Below the pieces are notes generated by a model, which was not told where the DNA came from, did no database searches, and saw only the letters and a list, made by a program, of their open reading frames with translations. Positions 19,701 to 28,248 of a DNA stretch of 64,000 nt are shown piece after piece. Every line of letters begins with the position of its first letter. Within the stretch, counting starts at the first letter, position 1. The stretch spans positions 1,798,001 to 1,862,000 of the forward strand of contig NZ_CP130713.1 in NCBI RefSeq assembly GCF_030553055.1, given 5' to 3'. Both the position numbers and the translations under genes were made by a program. The DNA is from Streptomyces sp. XD-27. GTDB taxonomy: Bacteria > Actinomycetota > Actinomycetes > Streptomycetales > Streptomycetaceae.

Positions 19701-20307
19701 GGACCCGGCGCTCGATCTCGATGCCGTGGTCCATCAGCTCCAGGAAATACCGCTCCTTGCCGAAGATGTCCTGGTACTCGGAGGCGGCCTTGAGGGCCTC
19801 GTCGAACTGGCCGAGCCGCAGCCGGGTCTGCACCTCGCCGGACGGGCAGCCGGTGGAGGCGATCAGGCCCTCCGACCACTGGGAGATCGTCTCCTTGTCC
19901 ATACGGGGCCACTTCTGCAGCCAGCCCTCGGCGTACGCGTCGGAGGAGAGCCGGAAGAGGTTGTGCAGTCCCGTCTTGTTCGCCGCCCAGATCGTCTTGT
20001 GGGTGTAACCACCCGAACCCGAGACGTCATCGCGCTTCTGGTGCGGCTGGCCCCACTGGACCTTGCGCTTGTACCGCCGGGACTCGGGCGCCACGTACGC
20101 CTCGATGCCGATGATCGGCGTCACACCGGCCTTCGTGGCCTGCTGGAAGAAGTCGTACGCGCCGTGCAGGTTGCCGTGGTCCGTCATGGCGATGTGGGTC
20201 ATGCCCATGTCGTTGCACGCGTTGAACATGTCCTTGAGCCGCGCCGCACCGTCCAGCAGCGAGTACTGGGTGTGCACGTGCAGGTGCGTGAACGGCTTCT
20301 TTGCCAC
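16762..20307 (-). CDS. dnaE: DNA polymerase III alpha subunit DnaE
   Basis: A 1181-residue replicative polymerase. The N-terminal PHP domain starts FTHLHVHTQYSLLDG. The polymerase active site shows GPGRGSAAGS and the catalytic acids in PDVDIDF near residue 414. The thumb/finger segments with LYRPGPMG and GYAFNKAHSSAYG follow. QFDLFGG near residue 941 is the beta-clamp binding motif, and the C-terminal OB and tau-binding regions are present. GTG 20307 has GGAGG eight bases upstream. Full length and no disruption. Confidence 0.97.
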   Translation of the reverse strand: MAKKPFTHLHVHTQYSLLDGAARLKDMFNACNDMGMTHIAMTDHGNLHGAYDFFQQATKAGVTPIIGIEAYVAPESRRYKRKVQWGQPHQKRDDVSGSGGYTHKTIWAANKTGLHNLFRLSSDAYAEGWLQKWPRMDKETISQWSEGLIASTGCPSGEVQTRLRLGQFDEALKAASEYQDIFGKERYFLELMDHGIEIERRVRDGLLEIGKKLEIPPLVTNDSHYTYAHEASAHDALLCIQTGKNLSDPDRFKFDGTGYYLKSTDEMYAVDSSDAWQAGCANTWLVAEQVDTAGWFDKRDLMPRFDVPEGYTEVTWFQEEVKRGMARRYPGGVPEDRQRQADYEMDVIIQMGFPGYFLVVADFIMWAKDNGIAVGPGRGSAAGSIVAYAMGITDLDPIEHGLIFERFLNPERVSMPDVDIDFDERRRGEVIRYVTEKYGADKVAMIGTYGTIKAKNAIKDSARVLGYPYAMGDRITKAMPADVLGKGIPLSGITDEKHPRYSEAGEVRGMYENEPDVKKVIDTARGVEGLVRQMGVHAAGVIMSSETITDHIPVWVRHSDGVTITQWDYPTCESLGLLKMDFLGLRNLTIMDDAVKMVKANKGVELELLSVPLDDPKTYQMLCRGDTLGVFQFDGGPMRSLLRQMQPDNFEDISAVSALYRPGPMGMNSHTNYAERKNGRQEITPIHPELEEPLKETLGLTYGLIVYQEQVQKAAQIIAGYSLGEADILRRVMGKKKPEELAKNFGIFQAGARKNGYSDAAIQALWDVLVPFAGYAFNKAHSSAYGLVTYWTAYLKANYPAEYMAALLTSVRDDKDKSAVYLNECRRMGIKVLPPNVNESEANFTAQGDDVILFGLTAVRNVGQNVVDSIIRCRKAKGKYNSFPDYLDKVDAVVCNKRTTESLIKAGAFDEMGHTRKGLTAHYEPMIDNVVAVKRKEAEGQFDLFGGMGDDAGGDDGPGFGLDVEFSDVEWDKSYLLAQEREMLGLYVSDHPLFGIEHVLNDKSDAAIAQLTGGEHADGAIVTIGGIISGLQRKMTKQGNAWAIATVEDLAGSIDCMFFPATYQLVSTQLVEDVVVFVKGRLDKREDVPRLVAMELMVPDLSEASANAPVTITIPTVKVTPPLVEKLGEVLSHHRGSTEVRIRLQGARKTTVLRLDRHRVTQDPALFGDLKALLGPSCLAG

Positions 20308-20466
20308 GACGGAAGTCCTCCGGCGAACGCTCGATGACAGTTGGGGAGACAGCTTCGAAGACTACCTCTCCGCACTGACAGCGCTCGGGCACTCGGAGGT
20401 AGCCTCGCCCGTTGTCAGCGGGGGAACACCCGTCCCCCGCACTCGTACCTCAGGAGGCCATGCGCG

Positions 20467-21807
20467 ATGTCGGACCTGCACGTCCGGACGAAGGACGTCG
20501 ACCAGCGGGGAGAGGAGATCCTCTCCGTCTTCGACACCGCTTTCGGGGAACTGCTCGCCGCCGACCCGTCGGCGTTCCGGGTGAAGTTCCGGAAGATGGC
20601 CGCCTCCGCCTTCGCCTTCTACCGGGGCACGGCCTGCCTGTTCTACTCCGACCTGGAGCGGGCCGGGGCGAAGGACACCGGCCCCTACCTGGACGAGCGC
20701 ACCAGCCGGGTGTGGATCCACGGTGATCTCCACGCGGAGAACTTCGGCACCTACATGGACGCCACGGGCCGCCTGATCTTCAACGTGAACGACTTCGACG
20801 AGGCGTACGTCGGGCCGTTCACCTGGGACCTCAAGCGGTTCGCGGCCTCCGTCGCGCTGATCGGCTACACCAAGGCGCTCAGCGACGAGAAGATCACCGA
20901 GCTGGTGCGGACGTACGCCGCCGCCTACCGCGAGCGCATCCACGCGCTGGCCGCCGGCGCCAAGCACGACGAGGTGCCGCCCTTCACCCTGGACACCGCC
21001 GACGGCGCGCTGCTCGGCGCGCTGCACAGCGCCCGGTCCCTGACCCGCTTCGGGCTGCTGGAGACCATGACGGAGATCCGCGACCACGAGCGGTTCTTCT
21101 CCTCCGGCGGCGGATCCATCGAGCTGGACGCCGCGACCCGCTACAAGGTCCTGGCCGCCTTCGACGGCTATCTGGAGACGCTTCCCGAGTCCAGCCTGTC
21201 CCGCCCGGACTCCTACCGGGTCAAGGACGTCGTGGGCCGCCGCGGTATCGGCATAGGCAGCGCGGGCCTGCCCTCGTACAACATCCTGCTGGAGGGCAAC
21301 AGCGACGCGCTGGAGAACGACGTCGTGATCTACATGAAGCAGGGGCAGACCCCGGCGGTCTCCCGGCACATCACCGACGACGAGGTGCGCGCGTACTTCC
21401 AGCACGAGGGCCACCGCACGGTCATCTCGCAGCGCGCCCTCCAGGCGCACGCGGACCCGTGGCTGGGCTGGACCGAGCTGGACGGCCGGGGCCAGCTGGT
21501 CGCCGAGGTCTCGCCGTACGCGGTGGACCTGGACTGGTCCGATCTGGACGACCCCGCCGAGATCGCCGCGGTCGTCGCCGACCTGGGGCGGGCCACCGCC
21601 ACCATGCACGCGGCCGCCGACGACACCAGCGGCCACTCGCTGGTGCCCTTCTCCACCGAGCGGGCGATCGACGCCGTGATCGCCGCCGACGAGGACGGCT
21701 TCGGTGAGCTGCTGGTGGACTTCGCGCACTCCTACGGGGCGCGGGCGCGGGCCGACCACCAGGTCTTCGTGGACCTGTTCCGCAACGGCCGAATCCCGGG
21801 ACTGTGA
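20467..21807 (+). CDS. DUF2252 family protein (kinase-like fold)
   Basis: A 446-residue protein. RMAASAFAFYRGT-like sequence (KMAASAFAFYRGTACLFY) opens the conserved core. VWIHGDLHAENFGTYMD and LIFNVNDFDEAYVGPFTWDLKR resemble the catalytic loop (HGDLHxxN) and metal-binding Asp loop of aminoglycoside-phosphotransferase-like kinases. Later KQGQTPAV and ISQRALQAHADPWLGW are DUF2252 marks. The substrate is unknown. ATG 20467 follows AGGAGG at nine bases. It is divergent from dnaE across 159 bases and precedes the DsbA-like gene by 88 bases. Confidence 0.85.
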   Translation: MSDLHVRTKDVDQRGEEILSVFDTAFGELLAADPSAFRVKFRKMAASAFAFYRGTACLFYSDLERAGAKDTGPYLDERTSRVWIHGDLHAENFGTYMDATGRLIFNVNDFDEAYVGPFTWDLKRFAASVALIGYTKALSDEKITELVRTYAAAYRERIHALAAGAKHDEVPPFTLDTADGALLGALHSARSLTRFGLLETMTEIRDHERFFSSGGGSIELDAATRYKVLAAFDGYLETLPESSLSRPDSYRVKDVVGRRGIGIGSAGLPSYNILLEGNSDALENDVVIYMKQGQTPAVSRHITDDEVRAYFQHEGHRTVISQRALQAHADPWLGWTELDGRGQLVAEVSPYAVDLDWSDLDDPAEIAAVVADLGRATATMHAAADDTSGHSLVPFSTERAIDAVIAADEDGFGELLVDFAHSYGARARADHQVFVDLFRNGRIPGL

Positions 21808-21895
21808 GCGACGCACGCGAGCCCGCCGGGCCGCAGACGACAGCGATGGCCGCACCTCTGCGGCTCGCGGGCGGAGAAGCGAACGAGGAGGCACA

Positions 21896-22990
21896 GTGAG
21901 CGGGCCGCAGGCCGGCCAGGGGCCGGAGGACCAGCAGGGGTACGGGGTGCCGGGCCCGGAGTTGAACAGCGCGCCGACGCTGGGGGCGGGGCAGCCGCTG
22001 GCCCCGCCGCCGCAGCCGCCCGGACATCCGCAGCCTCCGCACCAGCCGCCGCTGCCCCCGCAGCCGTATCCGCACCAGGCCGGGTGGCAGCCGTACCCGC
22101 CGCAGCAGCCCCATCCCCCGGCGCCGGACGCCGGCGGGCGGCGGAAGCGGATCGGGGCCATCGCCGCCGCGGTGGCGGCCCTGGCCGTGGTGGCGGGAGC
22201 TGTCGCGCTCTTCACCACGGGGGACGACAAGGACAAGAGCAACACGGCGGGCGACGGAAGCAAGCCCGGGGGCGGCACACCCACCGCGCCCGCTTCGCCG
22301 AGTGCCACCACCGGGGACACCGGGAGCACCGGGGACTCCGAGGGCACCGGGGACACCGGCGGCACCGGCAGCAAGGGCGAGCTGGTCAAGCCCGCCCACA
22401 GCTCGGGCGCGGACGGCACGACGGTCGTCATCGGCAAGCCGAGCGCCCAGCACACCCTGGACCTGTACCAGGACCCGCGCTGCCCACCCTGCTCGATATT
22501 CGAGCAGAACGTCGGCGCGACGGTGATCAAGGACATCAAGAGCGGCCGGTACAAGGCGTCGTTCCACCTGGCCACGTTCCTGGACGACAGCTTCGGCGGC
22601 AGCGGCTCGAAGAACGCGGTCAGCGCGCTCGGGGCCGCCCTGGACGTCAGCCCCGACGCCTTCCTCTCCTTCAAGCAGGCGCTGTACTCCGCCCAGTACT
22701 ACCCCCAGGGGCACACGGACTCCTTCGGCGACGACGCCTATCTGCTCAAAGTGGCCAGGACGGTGCCCGCGTTGGCGAAGGACAAGGCCGTCTTCGCGAA
22801 GTTCGAGAAGAACGTGCGAGGCGGCACCTACGACGTATGGGCCCAGAAGATGGGCGACGCGTTCACGACGGCCAAGGACGTCACGGGCACCCCCACGCTC
22901 AAGCTCGACGGCACCCGGCTCACCGGCGGCAGCGGACTCCCTCCGATGACCGCCGAGGAGTTCGACAAGGCGGTGGGCGAGCGGCTGTGA
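21896..22990 (+). CDS. Membrane-anchored DsbA-like thioredoxin-fold protein, CPPC active site
   Basis: A 364-residue protein. A Pro/Gln-rich cytoplasmic N-terminus (to about residue 80) is followed by one membrane segment (RIGAIAAAVAALAVVAGAVALF), a Gly/Thr/Asp-rich linker made of repeated GDTG-type units, and a C-terminal Thioredoxin_4/DsbA-like domain. The active site is DPRCPPCSIFEQ. TGTPTLKLDG is the cis-Pro loop, and [22 protein letters not shown] is shared with the protein at 23814. It should act as an extracytoplasmic thiol oxidoreductase. GTG 21896 has AGGAGG four bases upstream. Confidence 0.85.
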   Translation: MSGPQAGQGPEDQQGYGVPGPELNSAPTLGAGQPLAPPPQPPGHPQPPHQPPLPPQPYPHQAGWQPYPPQQPHPPAPDAGGRRKRIGAIAAAVAALAVVAGAVALFTTGDDKDKSNTAGDGSKPGGGTPTAPASPSATTGDTGSTGDSEGTGDTGGTGSKGELVKPAHSSGADGTTVVIGKPSAQHTLDLYQDPRCPPCSIFEQNVGATVIKDIKSGRYKASFHLATFLDDSFGGSGSKNAVSALGAALDVSPDAFLSFKQALYSAQYYPQGHTDSFGDDAYLLKVARTVPALAKDKAVFAKFEKNVRGGTYDVWAQKMGDAFTTAKDVTGTPTLKLDGTRLTGGSGLPPMTAEEFDKAVGERL

Positions 22991-23072
22991 CCACGAGGAC
23001 GGCGGCGGGCGCCGCGCCGGATGCCGAATCTTGACGCGACGCCTACAGATTCTCGTGGCACACTCTGCGCCG

Positions 23073-23747
23073 ATGGACATCTCTGCGACTCACCTGCGGG
23101 CGGCACGCGCGGCGCTCTTCACCGCGCTGTGCGTGACGCTGTCCGCCGCGTCGCACGTCCTGCTGTCCGGAATGCCGCTCCCGGTGACCGTCGTCGCCGG
23201 GATGTGCGCCGCCGTCTTCGTGATCGCCTACGCCCTGGCGGGCCGGGAGCGCGGCTTCGGCCCGATCGCCGCGCTCCTGGTGCCGCTGGAGCTGACCGCC
23301 GACACGGCCTTCACCACCGGCCAGCACGCCTGTTACGGGCCGACGGGCGGGCCGGTCACCGGGCCGCTGCGCTCGGTCGGCGTCGATCTCGCCTGCGCGG
23401 GCGGCAACGTCGGCGGGCCGCTCGCCCACGTCCCCGACCCCACCGCGGTACCCAGCGCGGTCATGGGCGTGTCGCCGTGGCTGCTCCTGGCGGCCCACGT
23501 CGCGATCGGCCTGCTCGCCGCGGCCTGGCTGCGGCGCGGCGAGGCGGCACTGGCCCGCCTGCTGGGCGCGGTCGCCGCGTTCACGTTCCGGCCGCTGCTG
23601 GTGGCGGTGGCGGCGGTCTCCGCCACCGTCGCACCCCGCCGTCCCTCCGTGCGCTTCATCCGGCGCGCCCGGACGGCCCGCGTCCTCCCCCTCCTGGTGC
23701 ACTCCGTCGTACGGCGAGGTCCGCCGTGCCCGGCTCCGGCCATCTGA
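23073..23747 (+). CDS. Integral membrane protein of unknown function
   Basis: A 224-residue protein with about four or five hydrophobic segments (ALFTALCVTLSAASHVLL, VTVVAGMCAAVFVIAYALA, IAALLVPLELTADTAF, PWLLLAAHVAIGLLAAAWL, LLVAVAAVSATVA). An outside loop between them is rich in Gly and has two Cys (HACYG, LACAGG). The tail is Arg-rich. It lies between two DsbA-like genes, so a link to disulfide chemistry is possible through the two loop cysteines; this is inference. ATG 23073 fits the homology-like start but has no ribosome binding site; a longer frame opens at 23031. Confidence 0.65.
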   Translation: MDISATHLRAARAALFTALCVTLSAASHVLLSGMPLPVTVVAGMCAAVFVIAYALAGRERGFGPIAALLVPLELTADTAFTTGQHACYGPTGGPVTGPLRSVGVDLACAGGNVGGPLAHVPDPTAVPSAVMGVSPWLLLAAHVAIGLLAAAWLRRGEAALARLLGAVAAFTFRPLLVAVAAVSATVAPRRPSVRFIRRARTARVLPLLVHSVVRRGPPCPAPAI

Positions 23748-23813
23748 CGTATCCGGCCGGCCGAGTACAGCGTTAACCCCTCACCGAACCACTTTCCGAC
23801 GGAGAAGAAGACC

Positions 23814-24647
23814 ATGAGCAACCGGAACAGCCAGGCCAACAAGCAGGCGGCGCGTGAGCGGCTGCGCGCCGAGCGCGAGCGCCAGGCCAAGAAGGACAGG
23901 ATGCGGCGCCAGTTGACGGTGGCCGGCTCGGTCGTGGCGGCTCTGGCGATCGCGGGCGGCATCGGCGTCGCGCTCAGCAACATGAACAGCGGCAGCAAGA
24001 ACGTCAAGGTGAGCGACAAGGACTGGCGGGCCGCGGCCGCGAAGACCCCCTACAAGGCTCCGGCCAACACCGAAGGCGAGAAGGGCCTCACCATCGTCAT
24101 CGGTGGCAAGACGGCCAAGGAGACCATCGACCTCTACGAGGACCCGCGGTGCACGGGCTGTGCCATGTTCGAGCAGCGCGGAACCGGAGATGCCGTCGTC
24201 AAGGGCGCGGAGGACGGCCGGTACAAGGTGCGGTTCATCATGGCGAACTTCATCGACGGCATGGCCGGCGGCAGCGGCTCGAAGAACGCGGTCAGCGCCC
24301 TCGGTGCCGCTCTGAACGTCAGCCCCGAAGCGTTCCTCGAGTTCAAGACGGCCCTGTACTCCGCGGAGAACCACCCGGCCGAACGGGACGACGCCTTCTC
24401 CGACGACGAGCGTCTGATCGAGATCGCCCAGGAGGTCAAGGCGCTGAAGGGCAACAAGGCCTTCGAGAAGGACGTGAAGAACGGCACCTACGACAAGTGG
24501 GGCCTGGAGATGGGCAAGCTGATGGAGAAGAACAAGGTCGACTCCACCCCCTCCCTGGTCCACAACGGTAAGAGGCTGGCCACCCCGGGCGACGCGGAGG
24601 AACTCGAGACCGTGCTCAAGAGCGCGGGGATCGGCGCCAAGAAGTAG
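23814..24647 (+). CDS. Membrane-anchored DsbA-like thioredoxin-fold protein, CTGC active site
   Basis: A 277-residue protein. A strongly charged N-terminus ([20 protein letters not shown]) precedes one membrane segment ([21 protein letters not shown]). The extracytoplasmic DsbA-like domain has [14 protein letters not shown] as active site and [10 protein letters not shown] as cis-Pro loop. It is clearly a paralogue of the protein at 21896 (shared [14 protein letters not shown] and LYSAE/AQ segments), with a different dipeptide between the cysteines. GGAG lies upstream of ATG 23814, and a strong terminator follows. Confidence 0.87.
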   Translation: MSNRNSQANKQAARERLRAERERQAKKDRMRRQLTVAGSVVAALAIAGGIGVALSNMNSGSKNVKVSDKDWRAAAAKTPYKAPANTEGEKGLTIVIGGKTAKETIDLYEDPRCTGCAMFEQRGTGDAVVKGAEDGRYKVRFIMANFIDGMAGGSGSKNAVSALGAALNVSPEAFLEFKTALYSAENHPAERDDAFSDDERLIEIAQEVKALKGNKAFEKDVKNGTYDKWGLEMGKLMEKNKVDSTPSLVHNGKRLATPGDAEELETVLKSAGIGAKK

Positions 24648-24681
24648 CGCCCCGCGCTCGAGACGCCCCAGACGAGGAACA

Positions 24682-24724
24682 ACGGAGCCCCGCCGTCGTC
24701 CACTTGGACACGGCGGGGCTCCGT
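24682..24724 (+). terminator. Strong terminator after DsbA-like gene
   Basis: ACGGAGCCCCGCCGT and ACGGCGGGGCTCCGT form a perfect 15-base-pair stem around a 13-base loop, 35 bases after the stop codon. It separates this gene from phoD. Confidence 0.85.
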
Positions 24725-24744
24725 GCATGCCAGGCAACGGGACG

Positions 24745-24788
24745 GTGAACTCTTGGAGTTCGCCCGCCCGTGAACCTGTTCATCTGCC
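24745..24788 (+). promoter_or_regulatory. PHO-box-like region upstream of phoD
   Basis: Four GTTCAC-like hexamers occur in alternating orientation: GTGAAC (24745), GTTCGC (24758), GTGAAC (24770) and GTTCAT (24778). The last one occupies the -35 position of the promoter. Streptomyces PhoP binds direct repeats of GTTCACC-type units at phosphatase promoters, so phosphate control is likely. The spacing is not a perfect 11-base direct repeat. Confidence 0.55.
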
Positions 24789-24799
24789 TTACTTGTCAG

Positions 24800-24805
24800 T
24801 AAGGT
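24800..24805 (+). promoter_or_regulatory. -10 box TAAGGT of the phoD promoter
   Basis: TAAGGT lies eight bases before GTG 24814 and 16 bases after GTTCAT. There is no ribosome binding site, so the transcript is probably leaderless. Confidence 0.5.
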
Positions 24806-24813
24806 CTGCGGCC

Positions 24814-26463
24814 GTGACCTCCCACGACTCCTCCAGATCGCGCATTTCGCGCCGCAGTGCCGTCACGGCCGTCGCCGCCGCCGCTGCCGTTCTGCCCCTC
24901 ACCACCGGCGCCGCCACCGCCCGCGCCGACAGCTCCGGCCCCGCCTTCCTGCACGGGGTCGCCTCCGGGGACCCGCTCCCCGACGGCGTCCTGCTGTGGA
25001 CCCGGGTGACCCCGGAGCCCGGTGCCGAGCCCGGCTCCGGGAAGGGGCCGCAGGTCGACGTCGCCTGGGAGGTCGCCGAGGACCAGGCGTTCGGGCGGGT
25101 CGTGGCGCGCGGCACCGTGCGGGCGTCCGCCGCCTCGGACCACACCGTCAAGGCGGACGTGCGCGGACTGCGGCCCGCCGCCGACTACTTCTTCCGGTTC
25201 ACCGCGGGCGGCACGCACTCGCCGGTGGGACGCACCCGTACCGCACCCGCGCGTGACGCGGCCGCGGCCGCCGTCCGGTTCGGCGTGGTCTCCTGCGCCA
25301 ACTGGGAGGCCGGGTACTTCTCCGCCTACCGCCACCTGGCCGCGCGCCGCGACCTGGACGCGGTACTGCACCTCGGCGACTACATCTACGAGTACGCCAC
25401 GGGCATGTACCCGAAGCCGAAGTACACCGTCCGGCAGCACTCCCCCGCGCACGAGATCACCACGCTCGCCGACTACCGCACCCGGCACGGCCGTTACAAG
25501 ACGGACGCCGATCTGCAGGCGCTGCACCAGACGCACCCGGTCATCGCGATCTGGGACGACCACGAGTTCGCGAACGACGCCTGGACGGGCGGCGCCGAGA
25601 ACCACACGGCGGGCGCCGAGGGCGACTGGGCCCAGCGGGTGGCCGCCGCCAAGCAGGCGTACTTCGAGTGGATGCCGGTGCGCCCCTCCATCGAGGGCAC
25701 CACCTACCGACGGCTGCGGTTCGGCTCGCTGGCCGATCTGCACCTGCTGGACCTGCGCTCGTTCCGGTCCGAGCCGGCGTCCATAGGCAGCGGCGAGGTG
25801 GACGACCCGGACCGGACGATCACCGGACGCGCCCAGCTCGACTGGCTCAAGGCGGGGCTGGCCGGATCGGACGCCAGGTGGCAGCTGGTGGGCACGTCGG
25901 TGATGATCTCGCCGGTCGCCTTCGGCTCCGTGCCCGCCCATCTGCTCGGCCCGCTCGCCGAGCTGCTGGGTCTCCCCAAGGAAGGGCTGGCGATCAACGT
26001 CGACCAGTGGGACGGGTACACCGACGACCGGCGCGAGCTGCTCGCCCACCTCACCGAGCGGGGCATCGACAACACCGTCTTCCTCACTGGTGACATCCAC
26101 ATGGCGTGGGCCAACGACGTGCCGGTGAAGGCCGCCACGTACCCGCTGTCCCGGTCGGCCGCGACGGAGTTCGTCGTCACCTCGGTGACCTCGGACAACA
26201 TCGACGACCTGCTGCACGTGGCGCCCGACACGCTCTCCAGCGTCGCGGAGCTCGCCATCAAGGCCGCCAACCGCCATGTGAAGTGGCTGGACATGGACGG
26301 GCACGGCTACGGCGTGCTCGACATCACCGCCGAGCGGACACAGATGGACTACTTCACGGTGTCGGACAAGACCGACCCCGGTGCCACCTCCGCCTGGGCG
26401 CGCTCGTATCGCACGCGGTCGGGCACGCAGCGCGTGGAGCGCGTGGACCAGCCCGTACGGTGA
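24814..26463 (+). CDS. phoD: Tat-exported PhoD-type alkaline phosphatase/phosphodiesterase
   Basis: A 549-residue protein. The N-terminus has the twin-arginine motif SRRSAVTA, a hydrophobic Ala-rich stretch and an ARA cleavage site near residue 40. An N-terminal Fn3-like domain (from [23 protein letters not shown]) is followed by the metallophosphatase domain with [32 protein letters not shown] and [13 protein letters not shown], which supply the Fe/Ca ligands in PhoD. It releases phosphate from phosphate esters outside the cell. PHO-box-like sequences in front fit induction by phosphate starvation through PhoRP. Confidence 0.93.
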   Translation: MTSHDSSRSRISRRSAVTAVAAAAAVLPLTTGAATARADSSGPAFLHGVASGDPLPDGVLLWTRVTPEPGAEPGSGKGPQVDVAWEVAEDQAFGRVVARGTVRASAASDHTVKADVRGLRPAADYFFRFTAGGTHSPVGRTRTAPARDAAAAAVRFGVVSCANWEAGYFSAYRHLAARRDLDAVLHLGDYIYEYATGMYPKPKYTVRQHSPAHEITTLADYRTRHGRYKTDADLQALHQTHPVIAIWDDHEFANDAWTGGAENHTAGAEGDWAQRVAAAKQAYFEWMPVRPSIEGTTYRRLRFGSLADLHLLDLRSFRSEPASIGSGEVDDPDRTITGRAQLDWLKAGLAGSDARWQLVGTSVMISPVAFGSVPAHLLGPLAELLGLPKEGLAINVDQWDGYTDDRRELLAHLTERGIDNTVFLTGDIHMAWANDVPVKAATYPLSRSAATEFVVTSVTSDNIDDLLHVAPDTLSSVAELAIKAANRHVKWLDMDGHGYGVLDITAERTQMDYFTVSDKTDPGATSAWARSYRTRSGTQRVERVDQPVR

Positions 26464-26544
26464 CATGCGGGCCGGCCCGTGCGGCCGGTCTCGCGGAACG
26501 GACCGGCCGTGAGAACGGACCGGCCGTGCCGTGGCGCGGGCGCG

Positions 26545-27144
26545 CTACAGGTCGGCGAGGAAGCCGAGTGCCACCTGCCAGGTGGCCTCGGCGGCCTCCT
26601 CGTCGTAGTCCGGCAGGTCCGGGTCGGTGAAGAGGTGCCCGGCGCCCGGGTAGCGGTAGACCTCCACGTCCGCCCCGGCACGCCCCATCCGCAGATACCA
26701 GGCGTTCAGCCAGTCGTGCGGCTCGAACGGGTCGGGGTCGGCGACGTGCAGCTGGACCGGGAGGCCGTCGGTCTCGGCGTCCTCCGCGAGGTCGGAGGTC
26801 CCGTGCAGAAGCAGCAGGCCGCGCGCCTTCTCGTCGCCCAGCGCGAGGTTCTGCGCGATCGAGCCGCCGAGTGAGAAGCCCGCGTACACCACGCCGCGGT
26901 CGGACAGCGGCGCCGCGGCCGTGATCGCCCGCTTCAGCAGCTCCTCCTGGCCGATCTCCTCCTTGATGGCCATGCCGTCCTCGACGGTTTCCGCCGTGCG
27001 CCCCTCGTAGAGGTCCGGCACGTGCACCTCGTGCCCGGCGGCGCGCAGCCGGTCGGCCGCCGCGTGGACGGCCGGGCGCAGCCCGTACGCGGAATGGAAC
27101 AGAACGATCGTCGCGGTGTTCGCGGAGGCCGCCACAGCTGTCAC
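26545..27144 (-). CDS. Dienelactone-hydrolase-family alpha/beta hydrolase
   Basis: A protein of about 199 residues. TIVLFHSAYGLRPAVHAAADRLRAAGHEVHVPDLYEGRT is the DLH family entrance. The nucleophile elbow is VVYAGFSLGGSIAQ, so the nucleophile is Ser and not the Cys of classical dienelactone hydrolase. Asp in LHVADPDPFEP and His in YPGAGHLFTDPD complete a triad. The substrate is unknown. Start is uncertain: GTG 27144 gives MTAVAASANTAT, while ATG 27171 adds nine residues; neither has a well-spaced ribosome binding site. Confidence 0.8.
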   Translation of the reverse strand: MTAVAASANTATIVLFHSAYGLRPAVHAAADRLRAAGHEVHVPDLYEGRTAETVEDGMAIKEEIGQEELLKRAITAAAPLSDRGVVYAGFSLGGSIAQNLALGDEKARGLLLLHGTSDLAEDAETDGLPVQLHVADPDPFEPHDWLNAWYLRMGRAGADVEVYRYPGAGHLFTDPDLPDYDEEAAEATWQVALGFLADL

Positions 27145-27219
27145 TTCCTGTCGATGGAGCAGTGATCCCATCGTGCCAGGTACCTGCGACAACGGGCGCG
27201 GCCGGACGCGCCGCGCGGC

Positions 27220-28161
27220 CTACGCGCTCTCCGCCCGCACGGCGTCCAGCGCGCCCTGCAGATCGTCGGGGTAGGCGCTCTCGAACTCCACCCAGCGGCC
27301 GTCTGCCGGGTGCTCGAAGCCCAGGCGCACCGCGTGCAGCCACTGGCGGGAGACCCGCAGCCGCTTGGCGAGGGTGGGGTCGGCGCCGTAGGTCATGTCG
27401 CCCACACACGGATGCCGGTGCGCTGCCATGTGGACGCGGATCTGGTGGGTACGGCCGGTCTCCAGCTTGATGTCGAGGAGGCTGGCGGCGCGGAACGCCT
27501 CCACGAGGTCGTAGTGCGTGACGCTGGGCTTGCCCTCCGAGGTGACCGCCCACTTGTAGTCGTGGGTGGGGTGGCGGCCGATCGGCGCGTCGATGGTGCC
27601 GCTCAGCGGGTCGGGGTGGCCCTGGACCAGCGCGTGGTAGCGCTTGTCGACCGTACGCTCCCGGAACTGCTGCTTGAGCAGGGTGTACGCGCGCTCCGAC
27701 TTGGCGACGACCATCAGGCCCGAGGTACCGACGTCCAGCCGGTGCACGATGCCCTGCCGCTCGGCGGCGCCGGAGGTGGAGATCCGGTAGCCCGCGGCGG
27801 CCAGTCCGCCGATCACGGTGGGGCCGGTCCAGCCGGGGCTGGGGTGCGCGGCGACCCCGACCGGCTTGACGATCACCACGATGTCGTCGTCGTCGTGCAC
27901 GATCTCCATGCCCTCGACGGGCTCGGCGACGACCTGCACGGGCGGCGCGGCCTGCGGCATCTCGACCTCGAGCCAGGCGCCGCCGGTGACCCGGTCGGAC
28001 TTTCCGGCGACGCTGCCGTCGACCTGGACCTTTCCGGATGCGGCGAGCTCGGCAGCCTTCGTCCGCGAGAAGCCGAACATACGGGCTATCGCGGCGTCGA
28101 CGCGCTCGCCTTCGAGGCCCTCGGGCACGGGCAGGGTACGGATCTCGGGAATCGTGCTCAC
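27220..28161 (-). CDS. RluD-type 23S rRNA pseudouridine synthase
   Basis: A 313-residue protein. The N-terminal S4 RNA-binding domain includes [32 protein letters not shown]. The catalytic domain has [15 protein letters not shown] with the catalytic Asp at residue 143, followed by RYHALVQG and [11 protein letters not shown] with [10 protein letters not shown]. This is the RluA/RluD family, modifying uridines of 23S rRNA. GTG 28161 has a CATACT box six bases upstream and no ribosome binding site, suggesting a leaderless transcript. lspA ends only 87 bases upstream on the same strand. Confidence 0.9.
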   Translation of the reverse strand: MSTIPEIRTLPVPEGLEGERVDAAIARMFGFSRTKAAELAASGKVQVDGSVAGKSDRVTGGAWLEVEMPQAAPPVQVVAEPVEGMEIVHDDDDIVVIVKPVGVAAHPSPGWTGPTVIGGLAAAGYRISTSGAAERQGIVHRLDVGTSGLMVVAKSERAYTLLKQQFRERTVDKRYHALVQGHPDPLSGTIDAPIGRHPTHDYKWAVTSEGKPSVTHYDLVEAFRAASLLDIKLETGRTHQIRVHMAAHRHPCVGDMTYGADPTLAKRLRVSRQWLHAVRLGFEHPADGRWVEFESAYPDDLQGALDAVRAESA

Positions 28162-28248
28162 CCGTCGAGTATGCCGCAACGCGGAATCCGTCCGGACCTC
28201 CGTCCACAGGCACGGGAACCGGCGGGCGGCGCGGACGCCTCGCCCCGC

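Noticed and set aside
16339..20337. A 1332-codon open frame antisense to dnaE
   Set aside because: Produced by high GC at third codon positions; its translation has no domain, is rich in Arg/Val/Leu/His repeats and lies entirely opposite a highly conserved gene.
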